Origin: Pedomonas mirosovicensis
GTDB lineage: Bacteria; Pseudomonadota; Alphaproteobacteria; Sphingomonadales; Sphingomonadaceae
Direction of reading: 5' to 3'
NCBI RefSeq assembly: GCF_022569295.1
Contig: NZ_JAKFIA010000001.1
Coordinates: forward strand, 1,813,001 to 1,877,000
Length of the DNA stretch: 64,000 nucleotides
In this document: positions 41,107-48,346 of the stretch, one piece after another
Layout of the letters: every line of letters begins with the position of its first letter
How positions within the stretch are numbered: the stretch's first letter is position 1
The notes under the pieces: model-generated
What the model saw: only the letters and a program-made list of their open reading frames with translations
Database searches by the model: none
What the model was told of the DNA's origin: nothing
Translations under genes and position numbers: made by a program

Positions 41107-41565
41107 ATGACCGTATCTCCCGACCCCCGCATGTATACCGCCTCCCCGCTCGTCGGCGTCGGCGTTGTCGCGCTGCGAGGCGACCGGGTCCTGCTCATCC
41201 AGCGTGGCAAGCCGCCCCGCCAGGGGCAATGGAGCCTGCCGGGCGGCATGCAGCATCTGGGCGAGACGGTGCGGGAGACCGCCGCGCGCGAGGCACTGGA
41301 GGAAACCGGTCTTGCCGTTGAAATCAAGGACTTGCTGGATGTCATTGATTTGATCGAAACCGACCCCGAAGGCAAAACCTGCCGTCACTATACGCTCATA
41401 GACTTCTGGGGCATCGCCCCTGAGGGAGACCCCCGCGCCGGCGACGATGCCATGGACGCCCGCTGGTTTACCCGCGCAGAGGTGGACCTTCTGCCCATGT
41501 GGGAGAAGACGCGCGAAATCATCGCACTGGCATTCTCGCGCGCGGCTGGTACGAGAGGCGCATGA
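41107..41565 (+). CDS. NUDIX hydrolase
   Basis: Hydrolyses a nucleoside diphosphate linked to another group; substrate unknown. The 152-aa protein has a complete NUDIX box GGMQHLGETVRETAAREALEETGL (about 51-74) with G-x5-E-x7-R-E-x2-E-E-x-G, and the VGVGVVALRGDRVLLIQRGKPP lead-in typical of ADP-ribose pyrophosphatase-like members. The ATG at 41107 is preferred over one 84 nt upstream. It overlaps the next gene by 4 nt (ATGA). Confidence 0.9.
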   Translation: MTVSPDPRMYTASPLVGVGVVALRGDRVLLIQRGKPPRQGQWSLPGGMQHLGETVRETAAREALEETGLAVEIKDLLDVIDLIETDPEGKTCRHYTLIDFWGIAPEGDPRAGDDAMDARWFTRAEVDLLPMWEKTREIIALAFSRAAGTRGA

Positions 41566-41783
41566 CCCAGAGACAACGCAAACTGCTCGGCATGTTTCTC
41601 CTTGTGGGAGGCATTGCCGTCTATGGCCTGGTCATGGCGGACCTTCTCTCCCGCCTGCCCCGGCTCAACATCGCGCTTGAAAGCATACTCTACGCCGCTG
41701 CCGGCATCGCATGGATCTTTCTGGCGCGGCCCGTTCTCGTTTGGATGGAAACTGGTTCCTGGTGGGTGCGTCGTGACCGCTGA
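41562..41783 (+). CDS. DUF2842 family membrane protein
   Basis: A 73-aa protein with two membrane segments (LLGMFLLVGGIAVYGLVMADLL, about 8-29, and ALESILYAAAGIAWIFLARPVLVWM, about 38-62). The opening R-x-R-K-L-L-G and the closing IFLARPVLVWM match DUF2842, an alphaproteobacterial family of unknown function. Its ATG overlaps the NUDIX stop. Confidence 0.85.
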   Translation: MTQRQRKLLGMFLLVGGIAVYGLVMADLLSRLPRLNIALESILYAAAGIAWIFLARPVLVWMETGSWWVRRDR

Positions 41784-41809
41784 TCTCTCTTATTGCTGAT
41801 CCCAAAACT

Positions 41810-42103
41810 GTGACAACCATGACGGAGGTGCGCGCCAATATCGACGCGCTCGATCGGGCCATTGTCGGCCTGCTCCGCAAGCGCATGGGCTTCATCGAGG
41901 CTGCTGCCCGCATCAAGCAAAGCCGCGACACGGTGCGCGACGAGGCCCGCAAGGCGGATGTCATCGCCAAGGTGAAGGCTGAGAGCCAGCGCCTTGGGTT
42001 GCCGACTGATCTTGCCGAACAGATTTACGAACTACTGATCGAATACAGCATCGCGCATGAGTTCGTCCGCTTCGATGAACTGCGCGCGCCCGCACAGGAC
42101 TGA
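41810..42103 (+). CDS. Chorismate mutase, AroQ-alpha type
   Basis: Converts chorismate to prephenate for Phe and Tyr. The 97-aa, three-helix protein has the AroQ pattern: EVRANIDALDRAIVGLLRKRMGFIEAAARIKQSRDTVRDEARKADVIAKVKAESQRLGLP, with the substrate-binding Arg and Lys in the first helices. The start could be the GTG at 41810 or the ATG at 41819, which has a better fit to family length. It is followed by a shared terminator. Confidence 0.9.
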   Translation: MTTMTEVRANIDALDRAIVGLLRKRMGFIEAAARIKQSRDTVRDEARKADVIAKVKAESQRLGLPTDLAEQIYELLIEYSIAHEFVRFDELRAPAQD

Positions 42104-42145
42104 TCTTGCGTCTAAAGAGTTGCAAATAAGGCCTTGTGCAGAAAC

Positions 42146-42178
42146 GAAAAAGCCGCCCCGAAGGGCGGCTTCTTTTTC
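42146..42178. terminator. Bidirectional terminator, chorismate mutase / tRNA-Asp
   Basis: AGCCGCCC / GGGCGGCT around CGAA, flanked by AAAAA and TCTTTTT. It serves the plus-strand mutase gene and the minus-strand tRNA. Confidence 0.85.
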
Positions 42179-42198
42179 ATCCTCTCCATTGAGGAGAG

Positions 42199-42275
42199 TG
42201 GCGCGAGTGACGGGGCTCGAACCCGCGACCTCCGGCGTGACAGGCCGGCACTCTAACCGACTGAGCTACACCCGC
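42199..42275 (-). tRNA. tRNA-Asp(GTC), copy 1
   Basis: 77 nt with encoded CCA. Acceptor GCGGGTG, anticodon arm CCGGC-CTGTCAC-GCCGG, anticodon GTC. It differs from the second copy by one base in the D-stem (U here), giving a G-U pair. Confidence 0.95.
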
Positions 42276-42402
42276 GCATCGTGTCGCGGCTAACTAGGGG
42301 TTCCGCCTCCCCCTGTCAAGCAATCTTGATACGGTTTGTTGAGATTTGCCCAAACAAATTTTCCGGCTCGGGCGAATGCCGTAATCGCCTCAGGTACATA
42401 CG

Positions 42403-42430
42403 AAAAAAGCCGCCCGAAGGCGGCTTCTTT
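42403..42430. terminator. Terminator of tRNA-Asp copy 2
   Basis: AAGCCGCC / GGCGGCTT around CGAA with flanking A and T runs; a shortened duplicate of the terminator at 42146-42178. Confidence 0.8.
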
Positions 42431-42451
42431 TCATGTCCCTCAGAAAGAGGG

Positions 42452-42528
42452 TGGCGCGAGTGACGGGGCTCGAACCCGCGACCTCCGGCGTGACAGGCCG
42501 GCGCTCTAACCGACTGAGCTACACCCGC
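42452..42528 (-). tRNA. tRNA-Asp(GTC), copy 2
   Basis: 77 nt with CCA, identical to copy 1 except for one D-stem base (C, giving a Watson-Crick pair). The tRNA plus terminator unit is repeated with a 253-bp period, so it arose by tandem duplication. Confidence 0.95.
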
Positions 42529-42750
42529 GTGGTGTGAGCGGCTTCCTAGGGGTTCCGCCCATCTCTGTCAAGCATCTCCTCCACATTCTTTCATGCATCC
42601 AGGTGGGGGCCTGGGCCTGTTTCCATCTTTCGTGGCGGCCGTCCCGCCGGTGATCCGCAAAGCCCGGCGGAACCGCCCTGCCCGCCGCAGCGTCTGCTCT
42701 GATAGGCATTGCCATCATGGCGTCAAAGTAAGGCCGCAAGCAGGGAAGGT

Positions 42751-44280
42751 ATGACCCCGTTGGATGCCACAATCGAGACGCGCCGCCCGGCCTCCCGGCA
42801 AGGGCCCAAGCCTGTCAACCGGGCGACCCAGGCCCTGTTGTCCGAGGCGAACGACCTGCTGTTTCTGGCGGGACAGATCGAATCCTGTGCCATCCGGCCC
42901 GTGCCGGGCCTGGAGGAGTGGAAGGCGCAGGCCGCCTCCCTGCTGACCAAGGTGACCTTCGGCTCCCTTGGCAGCGAACGCGCGCTGGACCGGCTGGCGC
43001 GCGACCTGCGAACCCTCTGGCTGCGCTATGCCCAAGGCACGATGGACGTGCTTATGCGGAGCCCCACGGCCGCCCAGCAATCAACCGTGACCGGCGCCGG
43101 CACGCCGCTGTCCTTCGGCTACGAGCGGGAGCTGGAGCCCACCACGCTCGAGGCGCGCTGCGCTACATTCACCGAGCATCCCCCAGGATGGATTGCCAGC
43201 CACCTTATCTTCTCGAGCGGACAGGCAACCCTTTCTGCCGTACTGCAGGGCAGCCTCCAGATGAGTTTGGCCGAAGCCGGCCAGCCGCTGCGGCTGCTGC
43301 ACCTGGGCAGTTACTTCGAAACCCAGGCTCTCCTCGAGCTGTTTGAGGCGAGCCATGTCGTCCATGCCGGGCTTAACGAGGAAGGCCTTGGGGCCGCCCT
43401 CGCCCAGCTGGAGGAGAGCGAGGTTCTGCTGGCCGAACTTGCCTACTGCAACGGCTCCCTGCAGGTGCTTGATCTACCGGCCTTTGCCAGGGCATGGCGC
43501 CATGCCCGGCGCACGCCCTCCCTGGTTATCTTCGACACCACCCTGTCGGCGACCCGTTTCCCGCTGGACATGCTGCTCAGCCTGATGAGCGGTCCGTCCG
43601 CGCCGGTGGTGGTCTGCCTGCGCTCCGCCCTAAAGCTGGACCAAGCCGGGCTGGAGCTGGCCAATGCGGGCATCTGCTCGGTCTACGTGCCAAGGGGCGC
43701 GGCGCTGGCGCTTGCCGAGTTCCCCGAGACGCTGCGGCGCATCCGCAAACTGACCGGCTCCAGCCTCGGCCTGCAGGACATGGCCGCGCTGGAAGCCCCG
43801 TGGTTCCTCGACCCTGTCTATGCGACACGGTATTGCGATGCGGTGTTCGCCAACAACAGGCGCCTGGCGCTCCAGTTCGCGCCGACGGGCGGGTTGTTCA
43901 AGGCCCTGTCTCACCCGGCGCTTGGGAGCGACGGTGATCCATGGGCCGAAGCGCCCTTCTGCACCCTCACCCTCAATGATCCAGCGCCCGAGAACTACCA
44001 TCGCCTCGCCCGGCTGATCGAGGAGGAGGCAACCTCCCGCAACCTGGCTTTCGATCCCGGCGGCAGCTTCGGCTTTCGAGGCCACCGATTCGAGGCCATT
44101 GTGCCCGAAGTCCCCGACTCGCCCAGCTTCCTGAGGGTCGCCATGGGCGCGCGCGGCGGGCCGAGCGTTGGCGGCATCATCCAGCTGCTCAATGAGCTGG
44201 GCCGCTGCAACACGCTGGATGACTTCCGCCCCTCCTCGACCGCGGGCCGCAAGCGCGCGCCCCGCCACCCGGCCGCGTGA
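42751..44280 (+). CDS. Orphan PLP-fold (cystathionine gamma-lyase-like) protein, function unknown
   Basis: A 509-aa protein with the outline of fold-type I PLP enzymes of the Cys/Met metabolism group: a phosphate-site SSGQATLSAVL (about 155-165), Asp in LVIFDTTLSATRFPLDML (about 262) to hold the pyridine nitrogen, and a candidate Schiff-base Lys in SALKLDQAGLELA (about 295). The N-terminal 130 residues are unusual. ATG at 42751 has an AGGGAAGG site; a TTG 42 nt upstream is poor. It stands alone beside tRNA-Pro, on the chromosome side of the att site. The reaction is not recognisable. Confidence 0.7.
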   Translation: MTPLDATIETRRPASRQGPKPVNRATQALLSEANDLLFLAGQIESCAIRPVPGLEEWKAQAASLLTKVTFGSLGSERALDRLARDLRTLWLRYAQGTMDVLMRSPTAAQQSTVTGAGTPLSFGYERELEPTTLEARCATFTEHPPGWIASHLIFSSGQATLSAVLQGSLQMSLAEAGQPLRLLHLGSYFETQALLELFEASHVVHAGLNEEGLGAALAQLEESEVLLAELAYCNGSLQVLDLPAFARAWRHARRTPSLVIFDTTLSATRFPLDMLLSLMSGPSAPVVVCLRSALKLDQAGLELANAGICSVYVPRGAALALAEFPETLRRIRKLTGSSLGLQDMAALEAPWFLDPVYATRYCDAVFANNRRLALQFAPTGGLFKALSHPALGSDGDPWAEAPFCTLTLNDPAPENYHRLARLIEEEATSRNLAFDPGGSFGFRGHRFEAIVPEVPDSPSFLRVAMGARGGPSVGGIIQLLNELGRCNTLDDFRPSSTAGRKRAPRHPAA

Positions 44281-44352
44281 GTGGGCAGCGGTGCGGCGGG
44301 CCATCATCTCTGCTTGACTGGCCCGCAACTTCCCAGCACAACACGACCGGCG

Positions 44353-44433
<81 letters not shown>

Positions 44434-44482
44434 CCATGTTTGTATTATTTTTCAATAACTTAGCCCAAGCTGAACACCCAAG

Positions 44483-44505
44483 TTGGGACACTTATATGGG
44501 ACACC
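44483..44505. promoter_or_regulatory. Candidate left arm-type integrase sites
   Basis: TTGGGACAC (44483) and ATGGGACACC (44496), 13 bp apart, in the same orientation as the matching pair at 49885-49907 next to the integrase start. Confidence 0.55.
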
Positions 44506-44689
44506 TCAAGGTGTCACTGGCGAGGTCCTCTTGGCAACCAATTTCAAGATGCCTCTGCGGCTCACGCAATCCTCCCATTCCACGATTAGCGCATCGAATG
44601 CTGCCGGTTCGCTTCAGAACCCTGCTCGGGCACGAGCCTACCCACACTGGATAATGTCCAAAAGGACACACGGCATCCCGTCCCTGTAG

Positions 44690-45007
44690 GAAGGGCAACA
44701 CGGCCCCCTCTTCTACGACCCTCGCAAGCATCGGAGAGGGTCGGACGGCAACCCGCAGCACAAGAAGGTTGGGGAACGCCTTGCCACGTGGGTCCGCAGC
44801 CTTGGGGTAGATGACCCGAACGTGAAGCCGAACCACGGCTGGCGTCACCGCTTCAAGACGGTTGCCCGAACAGCAGGGCTGGCCCCTGAGGCTCACGACC
44901 GCATCACCGGCCATGCCCACCGCTCGGAGGGCGAAGCCTACGGCTCATGGGAACCCAAGGCGCTTCAGCGGGAGATCGAGAAGTTGCCGAGGTATGAGGT
45001 GGGTTGA
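44690..45007 (+). pseudogene. C-terminal remnant of a second tyrosine integrase
   Basis: Open frame after a TAG at 44687, with no start codon until 44822. It reads HGPLFYDPRKHRRGSDGNPQHKK, then VGERLATWVRSLGV and HGWRHRFKTVAR, then ITGHAHRSEGEAYG, which is the C-terminal catalytic half of a phage-type integrase: HxxR, the second His and the final Tyr are all present, while the N-terminal half is gone. Its sequence differs from the intact integrase at the other end. It therefore records an earlier insertion at the same tRNA. Confidence 0.8.
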
Positions 45008-45046
45008 TGAGGAGACTAGGTCCGGGTAACGAGCCGTTTTCTCCCG

Positions 45047-45495
45047 TCAAAATGGTGAACAGACACCAATTGTGACCGAGGGAGTATCACCCTTATCCAT
45101 TGATAGATCTGATACTGTATACCCTGCCAAATAAAAGCTAGAGAAACGCAAGGTTTCTTTATTCATCCGAAATATTGTTCCCCCAGGGCTATCACACCTA
45201 ATAAACCCGGCTTCACTAAATTCACTTGGACAGAAAGCTACAGGAAAGCTATCCCCTACTTCTCTAACAACGTAGACTGGCCGCTTCAAAATAATTTTTT
45301 GTATCTATCAGCATCATCTTCCCCAATTTTAGACAATACCATTGATTTTCCGGGTTTGAATTCCGTTGCACTCCATTCACCGGTCACATCGTCTTGCGCC
45401 ATACCCGCAGAATGACGCGGCTCACATATGTAGTTTTGCGCTACTGCGTCCGTAGAGAACATCAGGCCTACCACCAGACAAGCTCGCTTCAACAT
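45047..45495 (-). pseudogene. Small secreted Cys-containing protein, frameshifted
   Basis: Two overlapping frames make one protein of about 149 aa. The first (45286-45495) has a signal peptide (MLKRACLVVGLMFSTDAVAQ) and NYICEPRHSAG, with GGAAG 5 nt before the ATG. The second (45047-45289) continues as ILKRPVYVVREVGDSFPVAFCPSEF, then FIRCDSPGG, NKETLRFSSFYLAGY and a terminal GVCSPF. One base missing from the six-T run at 45295-45300 would restore the frame. The pattern (YICEP, four Cys, ending CSP) matches a widespread but uncharacterised family of small exported proteins. Confidence 0.65.
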
Positions 45496-45665
45496 ACTTC
45501 TTCCAATCCCATAGTGGCTCGACAATTTTTAATTATTATTGGACTAGCAGCCTGCCACTTCGCGCAGAGACCCACTCAGCCTTGAGGACATAGTCTTGAC
45601 TACCGGCAACAAAAAAATCAGACCATGACGGGACCGCTACAATATCGGCGATTGGTATCTGGTCA

Positions 45666-46280
45666 ATGAGCAACGGCACATCAGCACAGCGGCAATGGGA
45701 AGCCTTCCTCAACCCTGAAGCTGTGCGGGGTACGCTTATCAGCGCTGGGCTTTTCCTCGTCGCCTATGAGGTGCTGCGGTCCTCGATTATTGACCATCCC
45801 CTGGAGTTCTTTGCCACCACTTGGACCGCCAAAGGCCCAAAACCCAGCGAAAAGTACAACCGTGAGGTGCGGGCGCTCGACCCCAAGGGTAAGAATGATC
45901 CACTGAGAGGCTCGCTCGCATGGCTACGGAAGGAGGGAGTCTTGTCTAGTGACGACCTCAACGCATTCGAGCAGATTACCAACGCCCGCAATAACGCCGC
46001 GCATGAGCTATTGTCGCAGCTAACTGGGAGGAAGCCTCAGGACTACCTATCCCTGTATCCCACGCTTGTCCTGCTCATCGAGAAAGTGGAGCGATGGTGG
46101 ATTATCAATGTCGAAGTGCCAACAGACCCCGCCTGGGCCACTCAGAACATCAATGAGGATGATGTAACCCCCGGCCCGGTGCTCATGATGCAAATTCTCG
46201 CGGATGTTGCAGCCGGAGATAGCGATGAAGCGTGGCAGTGGCTAAAAGCCTTCAAGGCCCAACAAGGCAGCCCCAGCTAG
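45666..46280 (+). CDS. HEPN-like protein of unknown function
   Basis: A 204-aa, mostly helical cytoplasmic protein. It contains ITNARNNAAHELLSQL (about 104-119), an R-x4-H motif inside a helix, as in HEPN-domain RNases of toxin-antitoxin and phage-defence systems. The rest matches no family I know. It is a lone gene with no obvious antitoxin beside it; the neighbour on the other strand is a serine recombinase whose 3' end overlaps by 4 bp in a shared CTAG. A defence role is inference from motif and island location. Confidence 0.5.
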   Translation: MSNGTSAQRQWEAFLNPEAVRGTLISAGLFLVAYEVLRSSIIDHPLEFFATTWTAKGPKPSEKYNREVRALDPKGKNDPLRGSLAWLRKEGVLSSDDLNAFEQITNARNNAAHELLSQLTGRKPQDYLSLYPTLVLLIEKVERWWIINVEVPTDPAWATQNINEDDVTPGPVLMMQILADVAAGDSDEAWQWLKAFKAQQGSPS

Positions 46281-46888
46281 CCATTCACCACTGACTGCAC
46301 CGTTGCCAAAGCAACACCGCACGCCTTCGCGGTGGCCCTGAAGGACAACCCTGAAGCACGCGCCGCGAGGATTTCCTGCCGTTTCTCCTCGGAGAGCCTC
46401 GGGCGACCGATGGCCTTTTTCCCCTTGGCTGCACGGACCTCGGGCGGCTCCGCCTTGGCGCGGGCGAGACCAGCCTTCACCCGCTCCTGTATCATCGCCC
46501 GCTCAAATTCGGCGAAGATGCCCAGCATCTGGAAGAAGGCGCGGCCCGACGGCGTGGAGGTGTCCAGCGCCTGCTGGTGCAGATACAGGTCCACGCCCAG
46601 CGAATGCAGTTCATGGAGGAAGGCCACAAGGTCCGGCATGGAGCGCCCCAGCCGGTCAACGCTCCACGCCGCCACCATATCGAAACGGCGGCGCGTGGCG
46701 TCCTTCAGCAGCCGGTCAAAGGCAGGACGCTTATCGCGCCCCTTGGCCCCGCTGACCCCTGCATCTTCATACACTTCAACCACGCCCCACCCAGAACGGG
46801 CCGCCACGGCCTCCAGTTCACGACGCTGGTTCTCGGTCGTCTGCTCTCCGGTCGAGACACGAAGGTAAAAGGCGACTCGCTTGCTCAT
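46277..46888 (-). CDS. Serine recombinase (resolvase/invertase family)
   Basis: Site-specific DNA recombinase. The 203-aa protein has the N-terminal catalytic domain with YLRVSTGEQTTENQRREL (about 8-25; the nucleophile is Ser12), YEDAGVSGAKGRDKRPAFDRLL and VAAWSVDRLGRSM (about 73-85), then the long E helix, and a C-terminal helix-turn-helix (GLSFRATAKACGVALATVQSVVNG, about 180-203). This is the small-resolvase/DNA-invertase layout. Its target is not identified; a palindrome lies 46 bp upstream. It may be cargo or a remnant of a transposon. Confidence 0.92.
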   Translation of the reverse strand: MSKRVAFYLRVSTGEQTTENQRRELEAVAARSGWGVVEVYEDAGVSGAKGRDKRPAFDRLLKDATRRRFDMVAAWSVDRLGRSMPDLVAFLHELHSLGVDLYLHQQALDTSTPSGRAFFQMLGIFAEFERAMIQERVKAGLARAKAEPPEVRAAKGKKAIGRPRLSEEKRQEILAARASGLSFRATAKACGVALATVQSVVNG

Positions 46889-47454
46889 AGCCCCTGCTCC
46901 TAACTACGGGCCAAATAACTAGCGCGCAAATGTACCATTTATCAAATGGTTTTTGATACGACCCAACTGCACTCGGTACGTGGCAGTTTTCAGGGCTTTT
47001 CAGCCCATCAGTTTGCATGGGGTTTTTTGGTACACCTGCGCGAGAGCCCCACGCTGCAACCTCACGGAAACTATGTTAGCAAGCACGTGACTAAACGGCC
47101 TCAAGCACCCCCCCGCCAAAGACCACCGCTACAACACAACTTAGCGAAGGATAAGAGGGGAAGGCTGGGATGCCCCCTATGGGGGAAATCGGCAACGCTC
47201 GATCCATCGAGACCCCTTCGGATTTTCGCGTCCAATAATCCGGCTTCCCCCAGAAGCAGGGCTCTGGGCGCTACGGACCATGCCCAGAGTCGTCACAAAG
47301 TTGCCAGCTAGATGGATAGCGCGATGGCTACCTACTGCCCCACGCCAGCCTCGGTATGGCGCTTCTCAAGTCAGCCGCAGCGCTCGACACAGGGCAAAGC
47401 TCACGGTCGTCAGCCACAAGGCGTCCAGCAGCGGCGGCACGAGGGAGAGAAGCA
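46889..47454. other. Non-coding segment upstream of the serine recombinase
   Basis: About 565 bp with no convincing gene. It holds a palindrome ACCATTT-ATC-AAATGGT (46934-46950) followed by TTTTTGAT, 46 bp before the recombinase start and a candidate operator or res subsite, and a small hairpin GGGCT-TTTC-AGCCC near 47000. Confidence 0.45.
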
Positions 47455-47712
47455 TTACTCTGCCCTCTGACGCGCCAACTGGCGACCTTGACGCTCCGCC
47501 AGATCAGCACGCAGCGCGGCGATGGCTTCGCGGTCATGGACGCCGCCCTTAAGGCACTTGCGGGGTACAGGGCGAAGGTCGAAGAACACGCAGTTCGCAT
47601 TCGCACAGTCGGCCACCTGCTCGCGCCAGTTGCCGGGCGCAAGCGGGTCGTAGTTGCAGCTCTTGCAATTAGCAGCGACAGCATCTCGGTATTTGGATTT
47701 GGGGTGAGCCAT
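47455..47712 (-). CDS. Small Cys-rich (probable zinc-binding) island protein
   Basis: An 85-aa protein with CKSCNYDPLAPGNWREQVADCANANC (about 16-41), a C-x2-C...C-x4-C arrangement consistent with one zinc site, then VFFDLRPVPRKC and a charged C-terminal helix. The YDP..GNWREQVA signature recurs in small phage- and island-borne proteins with no known function. GTAGGAGAA lies about 9 nt before the ATG, a good ribosome site. Transcribed away from the integrase. Confidence 0.7.
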   Translation of the reverse strand: MAHPKSKYRDAVAANCKSCNYDPLAPGNWREQVADCANANCVFFDLRPVPRKCLKGGVHDREAIAALRADLAERQGRQLARQRAE

Positions 47713-48346
47713 TCTCGGGTTCTCCTACGTCTGGCTTGATGGACGAGACGCGCCGAGGCAGTCGCGCCGGACGGTCCAACGCGACGCACAGGGGTCGTCA
47801 ATTTCGGTGCTGGAGGGGCAGCAAGGGTCTGCCGAGGGGGTTGCATAGCTGCGGGCGCTCAGCGGCACTGTATGATTGAAAACAGCGCAGCTATGGAGCC
47901 TCTGGCACGCGGCCTCCGCAAGAAGGGTACTTTTATGATGCCGGGGTATGTTCGCCCTGCGCCCGCAAGAGGGATACCTTTGGGAACACTGCTGGCATTA
48001 AAGAGGGCAGAGTCCTGAGCGACCAGCCAACGCGGAGCTGAATGCTCCGCTTATCGACCGCGCACAGACGCCTAGAAATGGGGAGAAAAGGGTCTTGAAA
48101 ATCGACCGATCAATTCCCAATAGAAAAGAATATACCTAGGGATGTACCCTAGATCATTCCCTGAAGTGTATTCCCTCCTAGGTTCTGTAAGTAAGGGTAG
48201 ATAAGTAAGGGTATACACCTCCTAAGGTAACACCGCAGGGATATTCTCCACGGTGTCACCCAAGGTATCAGCTACGGCGGAAGGTGAAGTAGCTCCTCCC
48301 GGCACCTCCTCTGATGAAGGCCCTAGCGTTCTTTATCATCTCTCTC
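47713..48346. other. Repeat-rich non-coding segment of the island
   Basis: About 630 bp. Between 48121 and 48265 there are two direct copies of TAAGTAAGGGTA (48188 and 48202, 14 bp apart), the inverted pair CTAGGG/CCCTAG (48136-48152) and a hairpin GGTAACACCG...CGGTGTCACC (about 48227-48260, 9 of 10 pairs). The composition is unlike the rest of the island. It could be a regulatory or replication/excision region. Confidence 0.5.

Noticed and set aside
46946-47311. 121-codon plus-strand frame in the island
   Set aside because: Low-complexity, no ribosome site and no family resemblance; treated as non-coding.
47328-47846. 172-codon minus-strand frame beside the Cys-rich gene
   Set aside because: It is the shifted-frame shadow of the 47455-47712 gene and extends into non-coding repeats.
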